A stretch of 64,000 nt of DNA. Source: Streptomyces malaysiense. Its GTDB lineage: Bacteria; Actinomycetota; Actinomycetes; Streptomycetales; Streptomycetaceae. Location: assembly GCF_000980885.2 (NCBI RefSeq), contig NZ_LBDA02000058.1, positions 1 to 64,000 on the forward strand, written 5' to 3'. Under the pieces are notes generated by a model, which was given only the letters and a program-made list of their open reading frames with translations, made no database searches and was not told the DNA's origin. Below are positions 34,247-45,382 of this stretch, one piece after another (the stretch's first letter is position 1; each line of letters begins with the position of its first letter). Made by a program: the position numbers and the translations under genes.

Positions 34247-35319
34247 CCAACAGAACGTCCTGGAAGTGATGTTCTGGCTCCCTCTCCGTGAGATGGGATT
34301 CGACGTACCGGAACATCGCGCGTCGGAGTCCGCACCCGTAGGCGACCCTGAGGGGGTGAACCGCAGGACGTTCGTCGCCGACGCCGGTGTGCTCGCCGCG
34401 ACAGCTCTGGTCCCTGCCCGCACGGGGCCGCGCATCGGCCTCGGCGACCTCGGCCGATTGCGCGTACGACTCGACGGCCTGTACCGGACGGACCACAGCA
34501 GGGGCAGCGTGCCGGCCATGGCCGGATCGGGAACGAGATCACACACACGCTCGGCACGGCTTCGCACACCGGTCGCGTCGGTTGCGAACTTCAGTCGATG
34601 CTGGCCGAGTTGCATGGACACCGCGCGTGGTACGGCTATGACGGCGGGTGCATCGCCGCAGGCCGCGCGGCCTGCGTGGAAGCACTCGCCGCGGCCCAAC
34701 TCGTCCACGATCACCTCCTGCAAGTCTCCGTACTGGAAACACTTGTGCTGCTTGCGATCGGCAGTCAACGAGCGTGGGAGGCCGCGAGCGCAGTGGAAAA
34801 TGCTCACCGTCTCGCCTGCCGCGCGGGGGCCGGTCACACCGTCCACCTGGTCATCGCGCTGCGCGATGCCAACGTGGCCACCCATGTGGGAGACTTCCCC
34901 GGCGTGCGTCGTGCCCTGAGTCGTGCTCTCAGCCACCAGAGCCGGGCCGACGCGGACCCCGAGGTGCCCGACTGGGCCCGGTTCGTCGGGCCGTTCGAAG
35001 TGGACTACGCCACGGCGGACATGTACGTACGGGCCGAACAGCCCAAACGTGCGGTGCCCTTTCTGCGTGCCGCTCTGCGCGGTATCGGTGGTGACCTGCT
35101 CCGCAACAGTGCCTGTACCGCGTGAAGCTCGCCGGCGTACTTCTCGAAGCGGGGGAAGCCGAGGAGGTTTGCGCGGAGATGACCTCCACACTCGCGGCGT
35201 GCGGAGGAATCTCGTCGCCACGTCTGCTGGGCGAGATCCGCAAGTTCGAGCGCGCCGTCGCCGGAGTCGACACCACGGCCGCCCGCGAGTGCGAAGCCTG
35301 CATCCGCGAGACCCTCTGA
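34247..35319 (+). pseudogene. XRE/TPR-type regulator remnant with two frameshifts
   Basis: Three adjacent frames together give one familiar protein. First is VMFWLPLREMGFDVPEHRAS with GVNRRTFVADAGVLAATALV (to about 34520). Next, from the second frame, NEITHTLGTASHTGRVGC, LAELHGHRAWYGYDGGCIAA and VIALRDANVATHVGDFPGVR, ending at 35125. Last, from the third frame, KLAGVLLEAGEAEEVCAEM to the stop at 35319. Both junctions fit loss of single bases, the second near 35110 where GCCTG stands for an expected GCCCTG. The N-terminal HTH is missing altogether. Intact relatives are Streptomyces regulators with helical repeats. The gene is decayed, but the GNAT gene downstream is intact. Confidence 0.75.
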
Positions 35320-35329
35320 GGAGCGCCAC

Positions 35330-35908
35330 ATGCCACACCCCAAAGCCATCGAGGTCGTACAGCTGGACGGCCCGACCGCAGAGCGACGCGAGGCCGACTT
35401 CAAGCTCGTCTACGCCGAGGCATTCGCCGAGCCGCCCTACCGCGAGACCGAGGACGACGTCGCGGCCACCTTCCGTCGCTTCCGCTCCCAGACACGGAAA
35501 CCCACGTTCCGGGCCGCGCTCGCCCACACGACGGACGGCACTCCGGTCGGCATGGCCTACGGCTATTCCCTGGGCCCGCAGACCGGCTGGTGGGACGCGC
35601 TCACCCAGCCCGTACCGGACGACATGCGCCGCGAGGACGGCCGCCGCACCTTCGGGCTGATGGAGCTGGCGGTCCGACCGGTACGGCGGCGGCATGGCAT
35701 CGCGCACCGCCTGCACGACACGCTTCTCAACGGCATCACTGCCGAGCGCGTGCTGCTCGACGTGCATACTGCGAGCGAGGCGGCTCTGGCGGCCTACCGG
35801 TCATGGGGCTACCGCAAGGTCGGGGAGACTCGCCCGTGGGACGGGGCCGACCTGCACGACGTCATGATGCTCGGACTTTCGAGATCTGGCCGTCCGAGTA
35901 GGCGCTGA
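35330..35908 (+). CDS. GNAT-family N-acetyltransferase
   Basis: A 192-residue acetyltransferase. The acetyl-CoA-binding motif A is ELAVRPVRRRHGIAHRLHD, at about residues 112-130 (R-x2-G-I/A pattern). Motif B is LLDVHTASEAALAAYRSWGY. The N-terminal region YAEAFAEPPYRETEDDV is common among antibiotic- or small-molecule-modifying GNATs. The ATG at 35330 follows GAGGAG, 11 bases after the stop of the decayed regulator, so it once belonged to that unit. Acceptor unknown. Confidence 0.88.
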   Translation: MPHPKAIEVVQLDGPTAERREADFKLVYAEAFAEPPYRETEDDVAATFRRFRSQTRKPTFRAALAHTTDGTPVGMAYGYSLGPQTGWWDALTQPVPDDMRREDGRRTFGLMELAVRPVRRRHGIAHRLHDTLLNGITAERVLLDVHTASEAALAAYRSWGYRKVGETRPWDGADLHDVMMLGLSRSGRPSRR

Positions 35909-36294
35909 TCGTCGTGTCCGACACGTGCGCGGTCACGGTCTGTCTCACGTCGGGGCGACCGGGGGAGACAACCTGACGACAGACCATGCTGTGCTCACCG
36001 CACTGACCCGTCGCTGCACCCGCACGGGCTCGACACCCAGACGCGGCGCCGGTCCGACCGACCGCAGGCCCCGCAGCCTGCGGAATTCCTCACTGGTCAG
36101 CGGGCTGGGCCGCACCGCAGCAGTTCCCGCGACCACAGGTCGAAGAATGACCGCGTCGCGCCGTCCATGCGGATGCCCACCTGGCGGCCGTGCCGCGCGC
36201 ACAGCGATCAGCCAGCTGACGTCGGAGAAAGGGTACGTCGAGGTGGGGTGCTCGGCTCCACGGCTTTGCGGAGCCGCTCCACTGCTCTCAGCCG
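35909..36294. other. Intergenic stretch with traces of a decayed coding region
   Basis: About 385 bases without a credible complete gene. On the minus strand two fragments in different frames look protein-like (YPFSDVSWLIAVRAAR and RQVGIRMDGATRSFFDLWSR, about 36100-36240), as if one gene had suffered a frameshift. I do not recognise the family. Open frames in both directions are otherwise uninformative. Confidence 0.3.
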
Positions 36295-37104
36295 TCAGGG
36301 GCAGTCGAAGCGCCAGTCCCACGGGAGGCCGGGGCACTGGCGGCAATGGAAGAAGTAGACGCCACCGCAGTCGCCCAACTGTATGTCACCGGTGATGGTC
36401 AGAAGATGCTCCATACGGTGTCCGCTCTCGCAGTTCGGCCAGTCGGCAGGCTGCGTCCAGGCGGGCCAGCCGCCGACCTTCGTCCCGATGATGTTGGAGT
36501 CGGGTGGCCACATGGAGCCACCCGTCGGCAACCGGAGACGAGGTTCCCAGGTCTCCCACATGTCCTTGGGCAGATCGAGCCACCTCGGGCAATCCTCCGC
36601 GGTGGTGGGGGACAACGTGGACGGTGCCGGCATGTGGTCCTCGTCGTACTCCCCCTCGCGCACCATGGGGATCTCGGTCAGCAGCCCTCCAGCCACAACC
36701 TCCGCCTCGTTGCGCCAGTACAGCCGCGGCATCACCGGCCCGGGATCCTGGTCATGTACCAGCGCGCACCACACCAGCTGTAGCAGATCCTTCCCCTCCG
36801 GGAACTCCAACCCCGGCACATCCCGGGCGAACAGCTGGAGGATCGGCACCATCGGCACCGCCCCCGGGACAATCTCGGTGCGGTTGCGCCAATCGGCCCC
36901 ATACGTCCAGTGGTCTTCCTGCGCGCAGTACGGCCACAGCTCGTCCGCGGGCCACAGCAACTCGCCTCCCAGCGAGCTCTCACGCATGCCAGGGTCGCCG
37001 GGCTGCGGGTTGAGGAGGGTCGTCTCCCGGGCGAGGCCCACGTACTCCGGTATCAGTGTGCGCAGGTCCTTCGCGGGCAACTCGGGTGTGTCTCCGGGCA
37101 TCAT
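36295..37104 (-). CDS. DUF1963/YwqG-like protein
   Basis: A 269-residue soluble protein. Motifs seen are SSLGGELLWPADELWPYCAQ, QLFARDVPGLEFPEGKDLLQ, VGGWPAWTQPADWPNCESGH and GDCGGVYFFHCRQCPGLPWD; the LGG.LLWP and VGG.P pattern fits the DUF1963 family, whose function is unknown. The Trp content is high (14 by my count). Four Cys near the C terminus could bind zinc. The ATG at 37104 follows GGAGGAG; the second ATG immediately after it is also possible. It sits in the same eroded patch as the pseudogenes. Confidence 0.8.
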   Translation of the reverse strand: MMPGDTPELPAKDLRTLIPEYVGLARETTLLNPQPGDPGMRESSLGGELLWPADELWPYCAQEDHWTYGADWRNRTEIVPGAVPMVPILQLFARDVPGLEFPEGKDLLQLVWCALVHDQDPGPVMPRLYWRNEAEVVAGGLLTEIPMVREGEYDEDHMPAPSTLSPTTAEDCPRWLDLPKDMWETWEPRLRLPTGGSMWPPDSNIIGTKVGGWPAWTQPADWPNCESGHRMEHLLTITGDIQLGDCGGVYFFHCRQCPGLPWDWRFDCP

Positions 37105-37270
37105 GGCTCCTCCAGCGTGCAAAAGTCGACGGCCGTTCGGGCACGTTAGTACCTGCCACCGACAACCCCCTCCAGCAACGGCCGCCTGTTCGTCCGGGCA
37201 CGAGGCAGTGATGTGTCACCCCCCTTGCCGTCAGCGGCTCAGCCTCACCGACCGTGCGGTGGACGCGCCG

Positions 37271-37303
37271 AGAGGCGGCACCCCCGCACAGGGTGCCGCC
37301 TCT
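37271..37303 (-). terminator. Hairpin downstream of ppdK
   Basis: Perfect 13-bp arms AGAGGCGGCACCC (37271-37283) and complement (37291-37303), with a 7-base loop, about 70 bases beyond the ppdK stop. A TTT lies on the plus-strand side only, so it may work in either direction. Confidence 0.65.
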
Positions 37304-37374
37304 TTCGTGCGCCGGGGCCGCCGTCGATCGGATGAGGGTCGGGGACCGACGGCGGACCCGGGGTCCGGCCGGGG

Positions 37375-40095
<2,721 letters not shown>

Positions 40096-40297
40096 GGGAC
40101 TCGACTCCTTGAGGCCACGGTGGCTGCCCTGACGGCCAGGAACATACCCAGATCGAAGGCACATGGGTACGTCCACTTGCGGGTCATGCGCATGTAACCA
40201 CCCGTCCGCCAGCGGATCGAAAGTCAAAGCTTGGCAAGACAACACGCGCTCATGTGTTCACTTCTTGAACGCAAACCCACCGAATGAGTGGATTTAC

Positions 40298-40311
40298 TGC
40301 TCACATGAGCA
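40298..40311. promoter_or_regulatory. Palindromic site, GCTCANNTGAGC type, copy 1
   Basis: TGCTCACATGAGCA: arms TGCTCA/TGAGCA are perfect around a 2-base centre. It lies about 200 bases upstream of the ppdK start and shares its core with the site at 40399-40412. Confidence 0.5.
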
Positions 40312-40398
40312 CCTCTCGCCACGGTTGAGTTCGATCGATGAACGATCAAGGGATGGCACCCAGTGCCACCCCTTGGAGAAGTGCAGCCACTCTCTTTT

Positions 40399-40412
40399 CG
40401 CTCATATGAGCG
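40399..40412. promoter_or_regulatory. Palindromic site, GCTCANNTGAGC type, copy 2
   Basis: CGCTCATATGAGCG is a perfect 14-bp palindrome, about 100 bases from copy 1. Two such sites in one intergenic region, with a partial third near 40248 (GCTCATGTGTTC), suggest a transcription factor acting on ppdK. The factor is unknown. Confidence 0.55.
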
Positions 40413-40524
40413 CAACCCTTATCAGGGGTGGCGAGAATCACGCTGTCACAGAGCCCCGGATTTCACCATCCGGACCCGCTTCCGGGCCCTGCCACGATCT
40501 CGCCACGGCCTCGCCACGGCCCCG

Positions 40525-41754
40525 TCACACCCCCAGCGCCCGCAGTCGCTCCTCCACCCGCTCCGGCGCGTACAGGTGTTCCACCACCAGCGCCCCCGCT
40601 CCGATGAGCGCGGCCCGCTCCCCCAGCCGGGAGGTGACCACGTCCAGGTGAGCCGTGGAGCGCGGCAGCGCCCGCTGGTAGAGCAGTTCCCGTACGCCGG
40701 TGAGGAAGGGTGTTCCGGCCAGATCTCCGGCGATCATCAGCACGCCCGGGTTGAGCAGCGTGACGACGGTCGCCAGGACGTCCCCGACCCGGCGCCCCGC
40801 CTCCCGGGCCAGCGCCGCCGCCTCCGGGTGCCCCGCCGCCAGCAGGTCCCGTACGTCCGAGCCGGAGGCGGCGGGCACCCCGGAGGCCGCCAGCCGCCGG
40901 GCCACGGCCCCACCGCTCGCGACGGCGGCCAGACAGCCGTGCGAACCGCACCGGCAGAGCGCGTCCGCGCCCACCCGGATGTGCCCGATGTCGCCCGCGC
41001 CGCCGTCGATCCCCCGGTATATGGAGCCGTCGACCACGACGCCCGCGCCTATGCCGGTGGACACCTTGACCAGGACGAAGGCCCGGCAGTCCGGGTGCCC
41101 GGCGCGCTGTTCGCCGTACGCCATGAGGTTGGCGTCGTTGTCCACCAGGACCGGGACCGGCGGCGCCCCGGTGTGTTCGGTGAGGGCGCGGGAGAGGCGG
41201 CCCGTTATGTCGTAGCCGTCCCAGCCGGGCATCATCGGGGGCTGCACCACCCGGCCGGTCGCGGTGTCCACCGGGCCCGGGACCGCGAGCCCGATGCCGC
41301 ACACCTCGGCCGGCCGCTGCCCAGCCTTCTCCAGCAGCTCGCCGAACCAGCGTCCGAGTTCGGCCAGAACCAGGTCCGGGCCCTCCTCGATCACCAGGGT
41401 GCCGGAGTGCTCGGCCAGGACCTCGCCGGTCAGGGAGAGCACGGCGGCGCGGGCGTGCCGGGTGTCGAGATCGGCGACGAGGACGACCGCGTGGTCGCCG
41501 TCGAACTCCAGGGTGATGGAGGGGCGTCCGCCGAGCGGAGAGCCGACCGGCCCGCCGGCGCCCTCGCGCAGCCAGCCGGCCCGGAACAGCCGGTCCAGGC
41601 GCTGGCCGACGGTCGCCCGGGACAGCCCGGTCGCCTGCTGGAGCGCACCTCTGGTCACCGCCCGTCCGCTGCGCACCAGTTCGAGCAGATCCCCGGCGCC
41701 TGCCTGACTGCCGCTCCTGGAGTTCATTCCGTTCCTTCCCGGACGTCCGGTCAT
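40525..41754 (-). CDS. ROK-family transcriptional regulator
   Basis: A 409-residue regulator. The N-terminal winged helix is visible as VTRGALQQATGLSRATVGQR (residues 35-54). The ROK sugar-kinase-like domain follows: IGLAVPGPVDTATGRVV, GVVVDGSIYRGIDGGAGDIG and the zinc-binding CRCGSHGCLAAVASGG. Such proteins repress sugar genes and are released by a sugar or sugar phosphate. The ATG at 41754 follows AAGGGGG; a GTG two codons earlier is too close. It is divergent from the glycoside hydrolase gene, 134 bp away, the likely target. Confidence 0.9.
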   Translation of the reverse strand: MTGRPGRNGMNSRSGSQAGAGDLLELVRSGRAVTRGALQQATGLSRATVGQRLDRLFRAGWLREGAGGPVGSPLGGRPSITLEFDGDHAVVLVADLDTRHARAAVLSLTGEVLAEHSGTLVIEEGPDLVLAELGRWFGELLEKAGQRPAEVCGIGLAVPGPVDTATGRVVQPPMMPGWDGYDITGRLSRALTEHTGAPPVPVLVDNDANLMAYGEQRAGHPDCRAFVLVKVSTGIGAGVVVDGSIYRGIDGGAGDIGHIRVGADALCRCGSHGCLAAVASGGAVARRLAASGVPAASGSDVRDLLAAGHPEAAALAREAGRRVGDVLATVVTLLNPGVLMIAGDLAGTPFLTGVRELLYQRALPRSTAHLDVVTSRLGERAALIGAGALVVEHLYAPERVEERLRALGV

Positions 41755-41888
41755 GCGCACCCCCTTGTGTTTCCCAAGCGTGCATTACATAGTGGGTTTT
41801 GCGTGTTAAATAGACGTAACTCTACGGCGGCCGACACCGAACCTCGTCGGTCGTGTGTCCGGACGTCGTCGTCTTGGGGGAGCCCCGA
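41755..41888. promoter_or_regulatory. Divergent promoter region, ROK gene / glycoside hydrolase
   Basis: 134 bases with an AT-rich core (GTGGGTTTTGCGTGTTAAAT, about 41793-41812) unlike the GC-rich surroundings. It must carry promoters for both divergent genes and probably the ROK operator. I cannot point to a perfect palindrome. Confidence 0.5.
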
Positions 41889-43244
41889 GTGGACCGCACC
41901 GCCCAACTCACCGCCCGCGCACTGTCGTACGCGTCACCGTCCGCCCTGCCGGTACGGGCCGCGCGGGTGCTCGACGCCAACTGGACCGGTGCCTCGACGG
42001 TCCCCTCCCGGAGCCTGTATCCCCACCAGTGGTCCTGGGACTCGGCGTTCATCGCGATCGGGCTGCGGCACCTGTCGCCGCTGCGGGCCCAGACCGAGCT
42101 GGAGACGCTGCTGGCCGCCCAGTGGGCGGACGGGCGCGTGCCGCACATCGTCTTCAACCCCTCCGTCCCCCTCGACGCCTACTTCCCCGGCCCGGACTTC
42201 TGGCGCTCCACCACCGCCGGACACGCGGCGGGCGCCCCGCGCACCGTACAGACGTCCGGCATCGTGCAGCCACCGGTGCACGCGCTGGCGGCCTGGCTGG
42301 TGCACCGCGCCGATCCCGGGCTCTCGCACGCCCGGGGCTTCCTGGCCCGGCTCTACCCGAGGCTGGCGGCCTGGCACCGCTATCTGCTGCGCTGCCGGGA
42401 CCTGGGCGGCGGCGGCCTGGTGTCGGTCGTGCACCCCTGGGAGCAGGGGATGGACAACAGCCCCTGCTGGGACGCGCCGCTCGCGCGGATCGATCCGGCC
42501 CCGGTCCGCTCCTTCCGCCGGGCCGACCTGGACCACGGCGCGCCGGAGGACCGGCCGACGGATCTGGACTACGGGCGGTACGTGCGGCTGGCCGTCGAGT
42601 ACCGCGATGTCCGATATGCCGACGGGCACGGGGAGTTCGCGGTGGAGGACCCGTCCTTCAACGCCCTGCTCATCGCCTCCGAGCACGCCCTCGCCCATAT
42701 CGCCGCCGAGCTGGGCGCCAGTGCGGCCGCCCGCCACGCGCGGGCGGAGCGGCTGACCTCGGCGCTGGTGGAGCGGCTGTGGAGCGCGGAGTCCGGGATG
42801 TTCCTGTGCCGGGACGTGAGCGGCGGCGAACTGATCCCCGAACGCGGCGTGTCCGGCCTGGTCCCCCTTCTCCTCCCCACGCTGCCGCGCGAGTTGGTCA
42901 CCGTGCTCGTGCGCACCCTGACCGGACCGCACTTCGGGCTCGGCGGCGCGACCCGGCTCGTGCCCAGTTACGACCTGCTCGGGGAGGCGTTCGATCCGCA
43001 CCGGTACTGGCGTGGCCCGGCCTGGTTCAACACCGGCTGGCTGGTGGAGCGGGGGCTGCGGCTGCACGGCGAGCGGGCGGCGGCCGACGCGCTCGGGGCG
43101 GCGGTGCTGGAGCTGGCCGAGGCGTCCGGCTTCGCCGAGTACGTCGATCCGTACACGGGCGAGGCGTGCGGTGCGGCCGGCTTCGGCTGGACGGCGGCGC
43201 TCGCGCTCGATCTGCACCAGAGACTGCTCGACCGGCCCGGGTGA
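41889..43244 (+). CDS. MGH1-like (GH63-type) glycoside hydrolase
   Basis: A 451-residue (alpha/alpha)6-barrel enzyme. Diagnostic stretches are YPHQWSWDSAFIAIGLRHLS (residues 40-59), GIVQPPVHALAAWLVHR, HPWEQGMDNSPCWDAPLARI and YWRGPAWFNTGWLVERGL. These match the MGH1-type family that includes glucosylglycerate and mannosylglycerate hydrolases, so a small alpha-glucoside or compatible solute is a reasonable substrate. The GTG at 41889 follows GGGGGAG. The ROK gene is divergent and a debranching-type gene follows 140 bp downstream, so the set looks like one sugar-utilisation unit. Confidence 0.82.
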   Translation: MDRTAQLTARALSYASPSALPVRAARVLDANWTGASTVPSRSLYPHQWSWDSAFIAIGLRHLSPLRAQTELETLLAAQWADGRVPHIVFNPSVPLDAYFPGPDFWRSTTAGHAAGAPRTVQTSGIVQPPVHALAAWLVHRADPGLSHARGFLARLYPRLAAWHRYLLRCRDLGGGGLVSVVHPWEQGMDNSPCWDAPLARIDPAPVRSFRRADLDHGAPEDRPTDLDYGRYVRLAVEYRDVRYADGHGEFAVEDPSFNALLIASEHALAHIAAELGASAAARHARAERLTSALVERLWSAESGMFLCRDVSGGELIPERGVSGLVPLLLPTLPRELVTVLVRTLTGPHFGLGGATRLVPSYDLLGEAFDPHRYWRGPAWFNTGWLVERGLRLHGERAAADALGAAVLELAEASGFAEYVDPYTGEACGAAGFGWTAALALDLHQRLLDRPG

Positions 43245-43384
43245 CGGGCCGCGCGCGGAGGGCGGCCCAGGCGGCTAAAGGGCGTCTCAAGCAACCTGCA
43301 TGAAGAGCTCAAGCGCCCGTCGCGAGGCGTGTCCGAGGCGGGCACCGGCACGTTCGACAGGAGTGACGAGGGAAGGGACCGGGG

Positions 43385-45325
43385 ATGACCGACCGGCATC
43401 ATCTGCTCGTGCACGGCGCGACGTTCGCCGCCGTGGGCGATCGGGGCGACATCAGCGGGGTCCGGGGCGGCGGCTCCCCGGACGGGTTGTTCGTGCGCGA
43501 CGCCCGGCATCTCAGCCGCTGGCAGCTCACCGTGGACGGCGCGGTGCCCGAGGTGCTCACACCGGTCGCGGACGACGGCACCGCACGCTGTGTCCTCGTA
43601 CCGCGCGGGGCGCGTCCGGAGCCGCCCGCGCACACGCTCTTCCGTGAACAGGCGGTCGGGGACAGCTCGTTCGTGGAGACGGTCCGGGTGACGAGCAATC
43701 GTCCGGTGCCGACGACCATCCGGCTGGCGATCACCGCGGACGCGGACTTCGCCGACCAGTTCGAGCTGCGCCCCGATCACCGTACGTACGTCAAGGCGGG
43801 CGCCCTGCGCTCGCGGATCGTGATGGACGACGGGATCGAGTTCACGTACCGGCGCGCGGAATGGCGTTCGTGCACGACGATCACGGCCGATCCGGCGCCG
43901 GAGGCGGTGGAGGAGACGGGGACGGGCGCCCGCCGGCTGGTGTGGGCGCTGGAGCTGCCCCCGCACGGGACGCGGGAGCTGGTCCTGCGGGTGATGGCCC
44001 GGCCGCACGGCGACCGGCGCGCGCTGCGCGTGCCTCGGGACCCCTCGGCCACGACGGCCCAACTCAGCGCGTTCGAAGCCGAGTTCGTGGAGGGTGTGGC
44101 CTTCCCGACCGGCTGGCCGGAGCTGTCGGCTGCCTGTGCGCGGGGGCTCACGGACCTGGCGGCGCTCCAGATCCCGGCGACGGGTCCGGACGGCGAGGAA
44201 CTGCGGGTGCCGGCCGGCGGAGCCCCCTGGTACCTGACGCTGCTCGCCCGGGACGCCCTGCTCACCTCGCTGTTCGCGCTCCCCTACCGGCCGCGTCCGG
44301 CCGCCGCGACGCTCCTCGCGCTGGCCGCGACCCAGGCGACCGGTGCCGGGGGTGCCCGGGGCGCCGAGCCGGGGAAGATCGTGCACGAGGTACGGCACGG
44401 GGAGCTGGCGCACTTCGGGCAGGTGCCCTACGCGCGGTACTACGGCTCGGTCGACGCGACCCCGCTGTTCCTCGTGCTGCTCGGCGCGTACACCGAGCAG
44501 ACCGGTGACCCGGCGCCGGCCCGCCGGCTGGAGCCGCACGCGCGGGCCGCCGTCGGCTGGATGCTGGACCACGGCGGGCTGACCTCGCGCGGCTATCTCG
44601 TCTACCGCGCCGACGAGGGCGGTCTCGCCAACCAGAACTGGAAGGACTCGCCCGGCGCGATCTGCTGCGCGGACGGTACGCGGCCGAGCGGGGCGGTGAT
44701 GGCGGCGGGCGCGCAGGGCTACGCGTACGACGCGCTGCGGCGCACGGCGTGGGTGGCGCGGACCGTGTGGGCCGACGAGACGTACGCGGCGCTGCTGGAG
44801 CAGGCGGCGGCCGATCTGCGCGACCGCTTCCAGCGGGACTTCTGGATGCGGGAGGCGGCCTTCCCGGCGCTCGCGCTGGACGGCGAGGGCCACCGGATCG
44901 ACGCGCTGGCCTCGGACGCCGGACATCTGCTCTGGACGGGCCTCCTGGACAAGGAGTTCGGCGAGGTGGTGGGGCGGCGGCTGCTGGAGCCCGACTTCTT
45001 CTCCGGCTGGGGGGTGCGCACACTGGCCTGCGGTCAGCCCGCCTACCATCCCCTCTCCCCGCACCGCGGCTCCGTCTGGCCCCACGACAACGCGCTGATC
45101 GCCCTGGGCCTGGCTCGCTACGGCCTGCACGACGAGGCCCGCACGGTGGCGCACGCCCTGATCGACGCCACGGCCCTCTCCCCCGCCCACCGGCTCCCCG
45201 AGGTCCTGGCCGGCTATCCCCGCACCACCCACCCGGAACCGGTCCCCTACCCCCACGCCTGCACCCGTGAATCCCGCTCGGCGGCGGCGGCGCTGGCCCT
45301 GCTGACGGCGGTGGGCGGAGCCTAG
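43385..45325 (+). CDS. Glycogen-debranching-type amylo-alpha-1,6-glucosidase
   Basis: A 646-residue protein. Residues 1-230 form the N-terminal beta domain of bacterial debranching enzymes (GGGSPDGLFVRDARHLSRWQ, FVETVRVTSNRPVPTTIRLA). From 270 an (alpha/alpha)6 barrel follows: PWYLTLLARDALLTSLFALP, YARYYGSVDATPLFLVLLGA, NQNWKDSPGAI, LLWTGLLDKEFGEVVGRRLL and HRGSVWPHDNALIALGLARY. The family acts on alpha-1,6 or alpha-1,4 glucan ends; actual specificity is uncertain. The ATG follows AGGGACCGGGG. It is close behind the MGH1-like gene and ends at a hairpin shared with dusB. Confidence 0.85.
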   Translation: MTDRHHLLVHGATFAAVGDRGDISGVRGGGSPDGLFVRDARHLSRWQLTVDGAVPEVLTPVADDGTARCVLVPRGARPEPPAHTLFREQAVGDSSFVETVRVTSNRPVPTTIRLAITADADFADQFELRPDHRTYVKAGALRSRIVMDDGIEFTYRRAEWRSCTTITADPAPEAVEETGTGARRLVWALELPPHGTRELVLRVMARPHGDRRALRVPRDPSATTAQLSAFEAEFVEGVAFPTGWPELSAACARGLTDLAALQIPATGPDGEELRVPAGGAPWYLTLLARDALLTSLFALPYRPRPAAATLLALAATQATGAGGARGAEPGKIVHEVRHGELAHFGQVPYARYYGSVDATPLFLVLLGAYTEQTGDPAPARRLEPHARAAVGWMLDHGGLTSRGYLVYRADEGGLANQNWKDSPGAICCADGTRPSGAVMAAGAQGYAYDALRRTAWVARTVWADETYAALLEQAAADLRDRFQRDFWMREAAFPALALDGEGHRIDALASDAGHLLWTGLLDKEFGEVVGRRLLEPDFFSGWGVRTLACGQPAYHPLSPHRGSVWPHDNALIALGLARYGLHDEARTVAHALIDATALSPAHRLPEVLAGYPRTTHPEPVPYPHACTRESRSAAAALALLTAVGGA

Positions 45326-45344
45326 GAGCACCGAGGAGGTACCG

Positions 45345-45370
45345 GGCACCTCGGGGCGCGCCCCGAGGTG
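45345..45370. terminator. Bidirectional hairpin between debranching gene and dusB
   Basis: Perfect 11-bp arms GCACCTCGGGG / CCCCGAGGTGC with a CGCG loop, between two convergent stop codons. Confidence 0.75.
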
Positions 45371-45382
45371 CTGGGAGCCGGG

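Larger units (their letters stand above)
40096..40524. other. Long intergenic leader between ppdK and the ROK gene
   Basis: About 430 bases, less GC-rich than the surroundings, upstream of ppdK on the minus strand and downstream of the ROK gene. It holds three related motifs of the form GCTCANNTGAGC (one of them degenerate, near 40248) and no credible ORF. Confidence 0.5.

Noticed and set aside
33204..34496. Radical-SAM gene as a functional 430-residue enzyme
   Set aside because: The Cys cluster is missing and the N-terminal 110 residues look non-native, so I call it a remnant.
35925..36395. 156-codon plus-strand ORF
   Set aside because: Translation is low-complexity Arg/Ser/Thr without domain features, and it runs into the opposite DUF1963 gene.
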